DNA of 64,000 bases from Escarpia spicata (lineage: Eukaryota; Annelida; Polychaeta; Sabellida; Siboglinidae). Both the position numbers and the translations under genes were made by a program. Under the pieces are notes generated by a model. That model saw nothing but the letters and a program-made list of their open reading frames with translations, had not been told where the DNA came from and made no database searches. Shown here in pieces: positions 53,483 through 64,000 of this stretch (the first letter of the stretch is position 1; each line of letters opens with the position of its first letter). Location of the stretch: assembly GCA_963995525.1 (NCBI GenBank), contig OZ023214.1:13413445-13477444 (forward strand). Direction: 5' to 3'.

Positions 53483-56400
53483 CTGTTTGAGTGATTTGTC
53501 ATAATCAAAGCTCATCATTAAACTGTTTGTTTACGCAGGCTGTTTGACACAATATTACACGCTGAACGGACACAACCAAGAAATAAACCACCCTTGCCAG
53601 ACCTGTTCATTCAAATTTGACTGAATATGTTGTTGATTTAGATGTAGAAATGAAAAATATACAATTCTATAATTTTAATATATTACCAGCTGAGTTACCC
53701 GGCATTGCACAGGGAAAGGGGACAGTCATATGTATCACTATGTAACCTGAATCAAATTCCATGAACCACCCCAACAGGCCTGCTAGATGATGGACGGTTC
53801 CAAAGCCAAGGTAGAAATCCACATTGAAAATTTTAAATACCCCAGTTTTGCATCTAAGTAACCCACACATTTTAGAGTGTACTCATTTCCAGTTCTTACA
53901 GTTATTTCAATATTTTATGTCAAATAAATACACGTATATAACAACTCAAATATAAATGCACTTACAGTATTTTCAAAATTCTGATACACATGACACGCTG
54001 AAAGAAATTACCTTTTTAACAGTGAAAAAAATTAATGACACCAAAACTAATAAATATGAGTCACTCAGAAAGGATACTTTGTTCCCATCACAAACTTGCA
54101 TACACTGTCTTGTGGCTCTAGAATGCGGGACATTTGATGTGGAATATCATCAAAGCTGCTCTTGTCCGCAAATGAGAACATGAGCATGACCGCATCAACT
54201 CGTTCCTTGCAAGCCTATTGGATAAAACAAACCATGCGATTATCATTTAATGAATTGGTACACACACCCGACCACGTTACAGAGAACCAGATAGATCACA
54301 TCTGCATAGACAAGAGATTTAGGAGGTCACTTCAAGATGTAAGAGTGAAGAGGGGAGCTGACGTGGCATGCAACCACCACCTGCTGGTTGCTAGACTGAA
54401 ATTCAAGCTGAAGAAAAATTGGATGGAGACAGCAACAAAGAAACGAAAGTACAATGTCGGCCCCCTGAAAGATCCACAGACAAGAGAGGAATACAAGCTG
54501 AACTTTACTAAAAAATTCCAAGTGCAACAAGAGCTGCATGATGAAGAATCCGACCTGAACAGCCAGTGGCAGAACACCAAAAAGATACTGACATCAACTT
54601 GCCAAGAAGAGGTTGGCCTGAAGAAGCAGCAACAGAAAGATTGGATAACAGCAGAAACCTTGCGCAGGATCCAAGTGCGGAAAGAGACAAAATCAGCAGC
54701 AAACAACAGTCGAACAAGAGCAGCAAAGGCAAAGGCACAGGAAGAGCAGACAGAAGCCAACAGAGAAGTAAAGAAGAGTGTAAAACAGACAAGCGCAACT
54801 ACATTGACAGCCTGACAGAAGAGGCAGAGCAAGCTGCAGGCAGGCAGCGGACATATGAGACAGCTGTATGACACCAGGAAACTATCAGGCGAGTACAGCA
54901 AGCCAGAACAACCAGTTAAAGACAAGGAAGGAATTACCGGAACTGAGCAACAGCTCAACAGCTCAACATTTTGAAGAACTTTTGAATAGATCTGCCCCAC
55001 TGGACACTCCAGACATACAGCCAGCAGAAACGGACCTACCCATCAAGTGTGACAAGCCTACCAAGGAAGAAATCAGGAGGGGCATATAGCAGCTGAAGAA
55101 TAACAAAGCAGCAGGACCGGACGAGATTCCAGCAGAAGCACTCATTGCAGATATAGACACCTCTGGGGAACTACTGTACCCCCTCTTTGGAAAGATCTGG
55201 AAAAAGAAAGAGGTGCCATCAGACTGGAGAGCGGGATACCTCATAAAACTCCCCAAGAAAGGAGACCTCGGCAACTGTTCCAACTACAGAGGAATCACAC
55301 TTCTGTCAGTGCCAGGGAAAGTGTTCAACAGGATCATCTTGGAAAGAATGAAAAATTCAGTCGACCCAGTGCTGAGAGATCAGCAAGCTGGATTCCGCCC
55401 GAACAGATCAGATCGCAACACTGCGCATCATAGTAGAGCAATCCTTGCCGTGGAACTCCTCGCTCTACATCAGCTTTGTCGACTACAAAAAGGCGTTTGA
55501 CAGCTTAGACAGGGAGACTCTGTGTAAACTACTATGACATACGGCATACCAACCAAACTGGTCAACCTGATTAAGAACAGTTATGAAGGAACAGGCTGCC
55601 GAGTACTCCATGGAGGACAGGAAACAAACCGTTTCGAAATGAAGACTGGAGTTAGACAAAGCTGCCTGCTTTCCCCGTTCCTTTTTCTCCTGGTCATTGA
55701 TTGTATACTGAAGACATGCACAACCCAGAGAAGAAATTGAATCCAGTGGACACTGAGGGCGCTGTTGTTGCGACCTGGGGTGTTTGCATTTAGCCTCTGT
55801 TGTTTATCGTTTTTCGTCAGTTTTAACTGAAGGACGTTGTATATATTCGTCGAGAAGTAATACGAAGATGTTGTGTGGCAGAACAACCAAAGTTTTGGCA
55901 GTTTTATGGACCATTTTACTCGTTGTGTGTGTGTGTGAGTGGTGAACCGATTTGGCAAGATGGCAGATTCAAGACTTATTCACGTGACGCGCTGTTGGCC
56001 TTGCGACCCAGTGTCACTGACAATCTTTCTGGTCCACTCCTGGATTTAAATGACTTTGCATTGCTCTCAGACACTGACAATAGAAACCACCCGCGACGCA
56101 AGCGGGGCAAGAAAGGCGGCGTTCGCCAGAGACTTAAGAAAAAGAAGGTACGCACCCTCCCCCTGCCCTCTATCATGTTAGCTAATGTCCGATCATTACG
56201 TTCGAAAATTAACAAAAATCAGGCCAATGTTGCGCTACAGTGGGCCTATAAAGAAGCTTGTTTGATATGTATAACTGAAACCTGGTTAGATCAAACATTA
56301 CCGGACAGTGAACTTTACGTTGATGGCTTTGGTACCCCAGTGAGATTGGACCGGGACAAAAGGCTGAGTGGCAAATCACAGCCCAGGGTGGAGGGATCTG

Positions 56401-59400
56401 TGTGTACATTAACCAGCGCTGGTGTAAGGCTGTCATCGTGAGGGAAGAACTGTGTACCCCGGACGTGGAGCTATTGTCAGTGCCGCTGCGGCCGACCTAT
56501 TTACCCAGAGAGTTCGGACAGCTATTTTTAACTCTGGTCTATGTGCCACCGTCAGGTAATGTTGCACGCGCAGCTGATGCAATCACTAGCTGTGTGCACC
56601 GGCGTGAGACAATGTCACCCGATTCGCCTAAAATAATACTCGGAGATTTCAATAGCTGCCGACTAGACAAAACATTGCCTGTTTACCAGCAGTATGTGAC
56701 GTGTCAGACACGCAGTAGTAACACCCTGGATCTTTGTTATGGCAACATTAAGGGCGCGTACAAGTCCGTGAAGAAGATGGCACTCGGTACAGCTGATCAC
56801 AATGTGGTACATTTAATCCCGGCGTATGGAACTAAACTGCAGAGACAGAAAGCAGTGCAGAAAACTGTAAAAACGTGGGACTTGAACTCGGTTGACGCCC
56901 TCAGGGGGTGTTTTGACTGTACTTTGTGGGATGTTCTCATTGACTCCAGCTCTTCGCTTGAAGAAGCAGCTGATGTCGTCACAGACTATATCAAGTTTTG
57001 TGAAGAGATGATTGTCCTCACAAAGACTGTGAAAATCTTCTCAAATAACAAACCGTTGGTGAGTAAAGAACTGAAAAACAACCGCACTGAAGCAAAAAGG
57101 ATCCAGTGTACTCTAAAAAAAGCAGATCAGGGACGCTAAACTAGAATACAAGGACAACATTGAACGCCTGTTCCAATACGGCAATATGCGCAGGGCATGG
57201 CAGGGACTAAAAACTCTGTCTGGTGTTGAATCCGGCAAACGTTTCATACAAACCTCAGAGTCAGCGGAAGATAGTCTCAAGTTCGCTGAGGATTTGAATT
57301 CCTTCTTTGGGCGTTTTGACCGGCATGACTTCTCACGTGAGCGTCAGGAGGCGGTGGATGATATTGAGTCTCAGCTCACTGAGGATGATACCCCAGAAAC
57401 AACTCCTGATGACGTCAGTAAGATCTTCAAGCACATTAATCCTCACAAGGCAGCTGGGCCTGACAACATCAGTGGTCGGGTCCTCAAGGAGTGCCATGCT
57501 CAGCTGGTTGCAGAGTTCAGCATCCTTTTCAACTGGTCTCTGAAGCAGCATCGCATCCCCCGGCCTGGAAATCGTCAGTTATATGTCCTGTCCCCAAGAC
57601 ATCTGTGCCATCTGTTCTCAACGACTATTGCCGAGTGGCGCTTACCTCAATCATCATGAAGTGCTTTGAGCGACTCGTACTTCGTCCTCTCCTGCAGCAT
57701 GTTGGGGATCAACTGGATCCCCTCCAATTTGCGTATAAACACAATCGAGGTGTGGATGATGCAGTTCTCACTCTATGTCATAATGTGTATAATCACCTGG
57801 AAAAGCCCAAGTCGTTTGCTAGGATAGTCTTTATTGACTTTTCTTCGGCTTTCAACACCATCCAGCCACACATCATGATGAGTAAACTTGTCAATATGCA
57901 TGTGAACCCACACATCATCTTGTGGGTAAACCAGTTTCTTACTGAGCGTACGCAAGTAGTGCGCTATAATGGTGCTGTTTCGAGCTCACTCTTCACTTTC
58001 ACTGGTGCTCCCCCCCCAGGGCTCGGTGATCTCCCCTGTTCTGTTCACACTTTACACAGACGACTGTCGTAGAAGCCAGGAAAGCATCAATTTCGTCAAA
58101 TACAGCGATGACACAGCTATCGTCGACCTATCCGGCTCTGATCAAGTGTGTGCGTGCGCTGTAGCTGATTTCACAGTGTGGTGTGACAATCATTTCCTAG
58201 ACCTGAACGTTCGTAAAACTGAAGAACTCATAATAGATTTTAGAAAAAACCTACTTCTCCCAAGAGACTATTCATTAACTGAGAGTGTGTAAGGAGAGTA
58301 GACGAATACAAGTATCTCGGCACTATCATTGATGCAAAGCTCACATTTGGTGAAAATACAGCGATAATTAACAGAAAGTGCCAGCAAAAGCTGTATTTCT
58401 TATGCAAGCTCATGTCACTCAGTGTCAGCACACATGTTCTACAAACCTTCTACAGATGCTAAATAGAAAGCTCTATTACATTTGGGTTTCTTGTGTGGTA
58501 CGGCAGCCTGAGTACCGTGCATCGCAACACTCTGGCATGAACAGTCAGGGTTAGTGGCAAGGTGGTGGAAAAAAAGCAGACCAGTCTAGAAGATTTACAC
58601 AGGCAAGGGGCAGAGAGAAAGGGAAGGAACGTTTCCTCAGACCCCGAACATCCCCTGTTTCCATGCTATAAACTACTTCCTTCTGGCCGTCGCTTTCAAC
58701 TCCCTCACTGCAAATTGAACCGCACTCGAAACTCTTTTGTTCCCTCGTCAATAAGACTAATGAATAAGTAACTGACCTTCGTTCCCCTCCATCTCTGCCA
58801 GTATTCCTTGCCAGTCTGACACTGAGTGAGCCTGAGATGATTTGTGAGATGATTTAACTTAACTTTTTAAAAACTGTTGTAACTTATTTAACATATTTAA
58901 CTTATTTATTTATTTAACCGATATAACTTTTATTACTTTTACTCTTTTTATTTTACATTGTGTATATTGCATGTACATTTGTTTTATATGTCTTAATATG
59001 CTGCTCTACACTCCAAATGAATTCCCCTCACAAGGGGCAATAAAGTATTGTGATTGTGAACTGGAGGACTTGGACTTTGTTGACGATCTGGCACTGTTGT
59101 CCCACAGCCACCAGCAGATGCAGGAGAAGGGAGTGCACTTGAAGAGTTAGAGGCCTTTACATACCTGGGTAGCATCATTGACAAGCAGGGTGGCACAGGC
59201 GCGGATGTTAGAGCAAGAATTGGCAAGGCGAGAGGTGCATTTATACAGCTCAAGAACATCTGGAAATCCAAAGTGTTGTCATTACACACGAAGATCCAAC
59301 TGTTTAACTCCAACGTGAAGTCAGTCCTACTGTATGGAGCAGACATGGAGGACAACTAACACCACCACCAAGAAAGTACAGACCTTTATAAACAACTGTC

Positions 59401-62400
59401 CTCCAGATCCGCTGGCCAGACACCATCAGCAATATTGACTTGTGGAGGAGGACACACCAACTGTCTGCCGAAGATGAAATAAGAAGAAGACGATGGGGAT
59501 GGATTGGTCACAAACTCCGGAAATCAGCATCAACTATCACCAGACAGACTCTGACATGGAACCCACAAGGCAGGAGATAAAAGAGGCCATCCAAAGAACA
59601 CGTGGCGATGGGACCTCCAGGTGGACACCAAGAAGACAGGATACACTTGGAAACAGCTTGAAACAAGAGGACTCTGGAGAGCTGTTGTTGACGGCCTATG
59701 CCCCAGGAGGGACGATGGGCATAAGTAAGTAAGTACACACACATATATATAACATAGGATATATAGATATATATACTTATTATAATATTTATATTATATA
59801 CAGTCGCGCCTCGTTATAACGCGGTAGTCGGGGTCCACGAAATGAATCCGCGTTATAAACGTGGCGCATTCCCATATCTGCCGTCAGGGGCGCTACGACG
59901 ACGACCGACACCGCTGCTGCACGAAGAACGCCATCGAAGCCAACCAAAGTGTGCACTTCGCGCAATCTTTATGCAGTTTATGAAGCTTATTAAACTGCCA
60001 GCCAATGTCAGTGTGTATTCTGTTTAAATGTCGTACACTGTTGGACACTGTTGAACTGAATAAAATTCATGAATTGTGTACCGTTTTTAAATAAACAACG
60101 GACCAACAAGCCACAGTCAACTGAACGATAATATGGTACCGCTGACGTAAGATCCAAAATAATGACCTGGCACTCAGCAGCCGAATACGCAAATTATTTG
60201 AGAAACGCTGTGTTAGAGTTGATTAATGATTTAAAGCTATAAGTACGCTCACAATTGGCTTAACTTCGTCTTTCAATCAATATCAAAATACCAATTTAGA
60301 AAGCACATTTACCGTGCCGAACAATATTACGATTCACCAATTCATATGCGGTTGACGAATTAATATTTTGGCGCACCAATACAGGCAGTAGTTTTGCGTT
60401 CATCGCAGCGAAAAGCTAATATTTGTTACGCAATGTTAGCTTACTGATTTTGCCTACTAAGCTGTATTAAAACGTTTTTAACCCATCCTTAAGCAAGGCG
60501 TATTTGTGAATTTCAATTGCACTTTACAAGCCGCCTGGCGCCGAAACCTGGCGATCCGCGGAAACCATGAGCATGACTAGCAGATTGGAAACGATTCGTT
60601 TGATGTCGGCGCAAAAACAAACAATAGTTTGTCATAGCGCCCATTTTCCCCCTGGCGGCAGAAATTCGGGGTCCACGACCGACCGCGTTATAACCGAATC
60701 CGCGTTATAACGGGGCGCGTTATAACGAGGCGCGACTGTATATATCATAATAATTTTTAATTAGAAAGCACTGTTTATCCAGAATATACAAATTATGTTC
60801 AAAGCCACATTAAATAAAACTGTTAAAACAACACAAAAAATTACGTATCTGTACTTATACAATTATTATATTTTAAACAATAAATAAAAATTAATATTAA
60901 ATAATAATGTTAAATTATAAATCTAAATATTGTAACATAAAATATGTATATAAAATCTACATAACATTTAATAAACCAAACATGATACGATAAACATATA
61001 ACATTACTTACAGGAAGAACATGGTCAAATTTCTTCAGAGCATTCTCACCAGCATCCCAGAAGTGAAGTTTAAACATGACTACTCGGTTGATATCGACTA
61101 TTTTTGCTGGCCAATAAACTATTGATGTTTGTATACCTGCAGATGAAACATCAACAAAATACGGTGTCATGGCAAACTTTAATATTTTCAAAGTATAATT
61201 AAGGTACACTTTTGTGAGTACATTAGTGCCTGGTATTACTTTAAACTTTATGAAGAAGTTGGTGTTTGGAGTAAAATACAAGATCATTTCAAAATATGTT
61301 CATACCAAACTGATGCACTAAATTTATTTCACATTACCATCCCACTGTCTACAGTACTACAAGAGAGTACAAGTGGACTATCTACAACCACAATCTACAG
61401 TACTACAAGAGAGTACAAGTGGACTATCTACAACCACAATCTACAGTACTACAAGAGAGTACAAGTGGACTATCTACAACCACAATCTACAGTACTACAA
61501 GAGAGTACAAGTGGACTATCTACAACCACAATCTACAGTACTACAAGAGAGTACAAGTGGACTATCTACAACCACAATCAACACAGCAGATCAAAGCATG
61601 TGTGCGTGTCTGTGCGTGTGTGTGTGTGGTGTGTCTTTGTGTGCAAATGTGCATGCACATGTCTGTTTGTGTGTGTGTGGGTGCACATGTGTGTGTGTGA
61701 GGTGTGTGTGATCATATCATGTGTGTGTCTATGATAGTATATGAGTTAATGTATTAATTAATTAATGCATGCGATAATTGCTCCAACTATCCATAAACAG
61801 AGTGCTGTATCATGTTATAAACATAAAAACAAATTAAGTAGAAATAAGACGACATGTGCATGAGAAATAGAAAATCGGGGAACTGAGAATGAGATTGGAA
61901 TGAAGAAACGGCTGGAAGAGAAAGTAGTTGGGAGAAAATTGAGATGCACACGTGGAGAGAATGAGTGAGACAAGACTGAGATGGGAGGGACATGTAGAGA
62001 GAATGAGTGAGAGAAGATTGAGATGGGAGGGACATGTAGAGAGAATGAGTGAGAGAAGATTGAGATGTGAGGGACATGTAGAGAGAATGAGTGAGAGAAG
62101 ATTGAGATGGGAGGGACACGTAGAGAGAACGAGTGAGAGAAGACTGAGATGGGAGGGACACGCAGAGAGAACGAGTGAGAGAAGATTGAGATGGGAGGGA
62201 CATGTAGAGAGAATGAGTGAGAGAAGATTGAGATGGGAAGTTCACGTAGAGAGAACGAGTGAGAGAAGATTGTGATGTGAGGGACATGTAGAGAAAACGA
62301 GTGTGAGAAGATTGAGATGGGAAGTTCACGTAGAGAGAACGAGTGAGAGAAGATTGTGATGTGAGGGACACGTAGAGAGAACAAGTGAGAGAAGATTGAG

Positions 62401-63503
62401 ATGGGAAGTTCATGTAGAGAGAACGAGTGAGAGAAGATTGTGATGTGAGGGACATGTAGAGAGAACAAGTGAGAGAAGATTGAGATGGGAGGGACACGTA
62501 GAGAGAACGAGGGAGAGAAGATTGTGATGTGAGGGACATGTAGAGAGAATAAGTGAGAGAAGATTGAGATGGGAGGGACACGTAGAGAGAACGAGTGAGA
62601 GAAGATTGTGATGTGAGGGACACGTAGAGAGAACAAGTGAGAGAAAATTGAGATGGGAAGTTCACGTAGAGAGAACGAGTGACAGAAGATTGTGATGTGA
62701 GTGACACGTAGAGAGAACAAGTGAGAGAAGATTGAGATGGGAGGGACACGTAGAGAGAACGAGGGAGAGAAGATTGTGATGTGAGTGACACGTAGAGAGA
62801 ACAAGTGAGAGAAGATTGAGATGGGAAGTTCACGTAGAGAGAACGAGTGACAGAAGATTGAGATGGGAGGGACATGTAGAGAGAACGAGTGAGAGAAGAT
62901 TGAGATGGGAAGTTCACGTGGAGAGAACGAGTGAGAGAAGATTGAGATGGGAAGTTCACGTAGAGAGAACGAGTGAGAGAAGATTGAGATGGGAGGGACA
63001 TGTAGAGAGAACGAGTGAGAGAAGATTGAGATGGGAAGTTCACGTAGAGAGAACGAGTGAGAGAAGATTGAGATGGGAGGGACACGTAGAGAGAACGAGT
63101 GAGCAAAGACAGGCAATGAGAGCATGAAGACACAGGAAGAGGAGAAAAGGAAGACCAAACTTAAGACAGCAAGAAGATGTGAAGATACTTCTCAAAATGG
63201 CAGGTATGAACAGAGCTGTGAGGGTGGAAGATCATGGCAGAAGACCAGGACAGATTAAGAAGAAGCGCGGAGAGAGTGGAATGGACGGGGTGATGTGAAC
63301 CTACACCCCACACGGGATCAAGGGGAAGAGGGAGCAGGGTGACAACATGCCTGGTGTCTCGCTGTGTATTGTTGGGATGTCACTGCCACTCAAGTTGGCC
63401 ACTGTAGCACTCTTTCCAACTCCGCTCTTTCCCGACACAAACACTTTGTATTCATACTCGTCCGCAGACATCACTGGAGGTCGCACAGGTCGCTCCAGCA
63501 GCC
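53217..63503 (-). CDS. CPLANE2: CPLANE2/RSG1 small GTPase (ciliogenesis and planar polarity effector), 5' exon(s) outside or not found
   Basis: Four exons on the minus strand: 63,503-63,351 ([12 protein letters not shown]-loop [10 protein letters not shown]), 61,136-61,012 ([27 protein letters not shown]), 54,214-54,078 ([20 protein letters not shown]) and 53,482-53,217 ([18 protein letters not shown]). The order and motifs match RSG1, a Rab-like GTPase that works with Inturned and Fuzzy at ciliary basal bodies. The N-terminal exon is not seen. One donor is GC-type. One intron begins GTATCCTTT (U12-like). Introns hold a MITE, nested LINEs and minisatellites. The stop is inside a minisatellite. 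Confidence 0.92.
54078..54214 (-). CDS. CPLANE2: CPLANE2 exon, central G-domain
   Basis: It encodes [31 protein letters not shown] and CKFVMGTK. The acceptor is TATCCAATAG. The donor GTATCCTTT matches the U12-type consensus. Confidence 0.9.
54255..55755 (+). pseudogene. LINE A endonuclease end and RT finger/motif A region
   Basis: Several frames with stops at 54,815, 55,089 and 55,740. The RT block [18 protein letters not shown] precedes the point where LINE B inserted. Confidence 0.85.
55877..57139 (+). pseudogene. LINE B endonuclease domain
   Basis: Two overlapping frames (55,877-56,441 and 56,402-57,139) hold the apurinic/apyrimidinic endonuclease. Catalytic-type blocks LGDFN and ADHNVV are visible. 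One frameshift lies near 56,400. Confidence 0.85.
57186..58292 (+). pseudogene. LINE B reverse transcriptase domain
   Basis: The frames at 57,186-57,659, 57,545-58,072 and 57,999-58,292 carry [47 protein letters not shown] and KYSDDTAIV. The catalytic YSDD is intact, but the reading frame is not. Confidence 0.88.
59060..59738 (+). pseudogene. LINE A RT palm and C-terminus
   Basis: It begins LEDLDFVDD. About 35 residues are missing after HSHQQMQEK. It ends with [20 protein letters not shown] and a (TAAG)n tail. Confidence 0.85.
59801..60738. mobile_element. Non-autonomous pogo/Tigger-like DNA transposon (MITE), 938 bp
   Basis: Inverted ends CAGTCGCGCCTCGTTATAAC are flanked by TA (59,799-59,800 and 60,739-60,740). 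The CAG...CTCGTTATAACG terminus and TA duplication fit Tc1/mariner pogo/Tigger elements. Further GTTATAACG subterminal copies lie at both ends. No transposase frame is inside. It sits in a CPLANE2 intron. Confidence 0.85.
61012..61136 (-). CDS. CPLANE2: CPLANE2 exon, switch region
   Basis: It encodes [13 protein letters not shown] and [19 protein letters not shown], with WDAGE at the G3 (DxxG) position. The acceptor CATCTGCAG and donor GTAAGT are strong. Confidence 0.94.
61343..61584. repeat. 46-bp minisatellite, about five units
   Basis: Near-identical units contain GTACAAGTGGACTATCTACA and ACCACAATCTACAGTACTAC. Confidence 0.95.
61597..61735. repeat. (GT)n-rich tract
   Basis: A degenerate GT/GTGC array next to the 46-bp minisatellite. 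Confidence 0.85.
61950..63105. repeat. 42-bp minisatellite, about 27 units
   Basis: Units contain AGAGAACGAGTGAGAGAAGA and TTGAGATGGGAGGGACA, with variants GAAGTTCACG and GTGAGGGACA. At 14 codons per unit, the plus strand reads [14 protein letters not shown] repeatedly. Two minus-strand frames of about 448 codons are artefacts. It lies in a CPLANE2 intron. Confidence 0.95.
63105..63300 (+). mobile_element. LINE C-terminal tail following the 42-bp array
   Basis: In frame with the repeat, the plus strand continues [20 protein letters not shown] and [17 protein letters not shown], like the GRPxxRWxDDV...G.N...DR end of LINE polyproteins. This suggests that the array grew from the preceding RLRWxGHVxRM segment. 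Confidence 0.5.
63351..63503 (-). CDS. CPLANE2: CPLANE2 exon with P-loop
   Basis: It encodes [20 protein letters not shown] and [20 protein letters not shown]. The Walker A loop is intact. The acceptor is ACATTCCAG. The donor is GC type (CCAG/GCATGT), whose phase fits the next exon. Confidence 0.92.
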
Positions 63504-64000
63504 CTGGAATGTGCATAGTTAATAACACTGTCAGTCAACTGTATGCAGGTGTGATCCTTGTCAATATCTTTACATCAGGTGCCTTGTTCCTCCACCTGTT
63601 AAGTAACATACATACCCTGATTATATAAAACTTTAACTTTTATTATACCAGTAATCAAGAAATTGTTAAAACCCTCTGAAAATCATGCAATTCAAAAAAA
63701 ATCACGTGTATGTTAGCTGTGCTGTCACTTAAAACATATATAAATGCACTTGAAAAATACAACGAAGATCAGCCCGCAACTATGACCATGCTACAAACAT
63801 GGCAACAGAAACAGGTTGGAGACATCTTGAGAAGAGGAGGAATCTCTGATTATTACTCGTGTTTAAAATCATCCATAACCAAAATGCTGTCCTGTCCAAA
63901 AACATATTTGTACCTGCTGACAGATGCATACACTCAAATCATCCTTACAAACACATAAGAACAAACACAGAAGAAAACAGAAATTCATTTTTTCCCCAGA
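63504..64000. other. Upstream intron of CPLANE2, nothing recognised
   Basis: About 500 bp. The expected N-terminal CPLANE2 exon is not visible here. A plus-strand 82-codon frame (63,710-63,958) has no family I recognise. Confidence 0.4.

Larger units (their letters stand above)
55756..59059 (+). mobile_element. LINE B, near full length, nested in LINE A (CR1/L2/Rex-Babar-like)
   Basis: A 5' leader begins AGGGCGCTGTTGTT. An endonuclease follows ([36 protein letters not shown], then TADHNVVHL), then RT ([41 protein letters not shown]) and a C-terminal part to 58,770. The 3' UTR ends GTATTGTGATTGTGA. The 4-bp ACTG flanks both sides. Frameshifts occur near 56,400, 57,130, 57,545, 58,010 and 58,290. 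Confidence 0.88.
54255..59738 (+). mobile_element. LINE A, 5'-truncated, split by a nested LINE
   Basis: The left part (54,255-55,755) has the endonuclease end ([20 protein letters not shown]), a long basic linker, RT fingers ([20 protein letters not shown]), motif A in another frame ([11 protein letters not shown]) and [11 protein letters not shown]. The right part (59,060-59,738) resumes with [15 protein letters not shown] (palm FVDD), a deletion, then [14 protein letters not shown] and a C-terminal tail. It ends in ATAAGTAAGTAAGTA. Confidence 0.9.

Noticed and set aside
54327..55000. 222-codon minus-strand hydrophobic ORF
   Set aside because: Antisense shadow of the basic, Lys/Gln-rich LINE A linker on the plus strand.
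61787..63158. Two minus-strand frames of about 448 codons
   Set aside because: They are the shadow of a 42-bp tandem repeat (14 codons), open only because the unit has no stop in those frames.

Overview
This is an animal (invertebrate metazoan) genomic window, not a microbial one. Its genes are broken into many short exons with GT-AG, and a few GC-AG, splice sites. It is rich in dinucleotide and tetranucleotide arrays and in LINE, LTR, Polinton and MITE sequence. The two host genes recognised are animal families. The species cannot be named from the sequence. A Polinton, several LINE families, a ciliary gene and a candidate U12-type intron would fit a marine invertebrate such as a mollusc, lancelet or relative; that is inference.

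Region 1 (1-24.2 kb, minus strand): one complete M13 metallopeptidase gene (neprilysin/endothelin-converting-enzyme family), reconstructed here as 22 coding exons whose phases all agree. Only the last few codons fall off the left edge. Its introns hold microsatellites, minisatellites, LINE fragments and, in intron 2, a 4.5 kb stretch bounded by inverted repeats that contains eleven copies of a 17-bp motif in both orientations.

Region 2 (24.2-30.7 kb): repeats. These are a (CCCG)n array, a decayed CR1-like LINE on the minus strand, an alanine-codon (GCN)n array, a remnant of a minus-strand LTR element and a LINE reverse-transcriptase scrap. The last 1.3 kb is AT-rich and holds nothing I recognise.

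Region 3 (30,749-47,759): a complete Polinton/Maverick of 17,011 bp with long terminal inverted repeats and a perfect 6-bp target duplication (CGTGGC). It is GC-rich compared with its flanks. Plus-strand genes (RPA-like single-strand DNA-binding protein, an unknown protein, protein-primed DNA polymerase B) converge on a minus-strand block (protease, major capsid, small basic virion-like protein, minor capsid, membrane proteins, integrase with chromodomain, two conserved unknowns, packaging ATPase, and a NADAR/YbiA-like protein). A further spliced minus-strand gene lies at the left. Several genes are broken: PolB, minor capsid, ATPase, NADAR and possibly the RPA-like gene. The element is therefore probably an old copy, although its integrase, protease and major capsid are open. 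The NADAR and RPA-like genes, NRF1-like palindromes and regularly spaced TATA boxes are its most unusual points.

Region 4 (47.99-51.8 kb): a defective 3.8-kb Ty3/gypsy LTR retrotransposon with LTRs, primer-binding site, polypurine tract and a 5-bp target duplication. It is followed by a LINE tail and a long (CT)n array.

Region 5 (53.2-63.5 kb, minus strand): CPLANE2/RSG1, a small GTPase of the ciliogenesis-planar polarity effector complex, in four visible exons. One intron is filled by a LINE into which a second LINE has inserted, plus a pogo/Tigger-like MITE. Another intron holds a 42-bp minisatellite that appears to have grown from a LINE C-terminal segment. The 3' end of the gene runs into a 48-bp minisatellite made of copies of its own last codons and stop.
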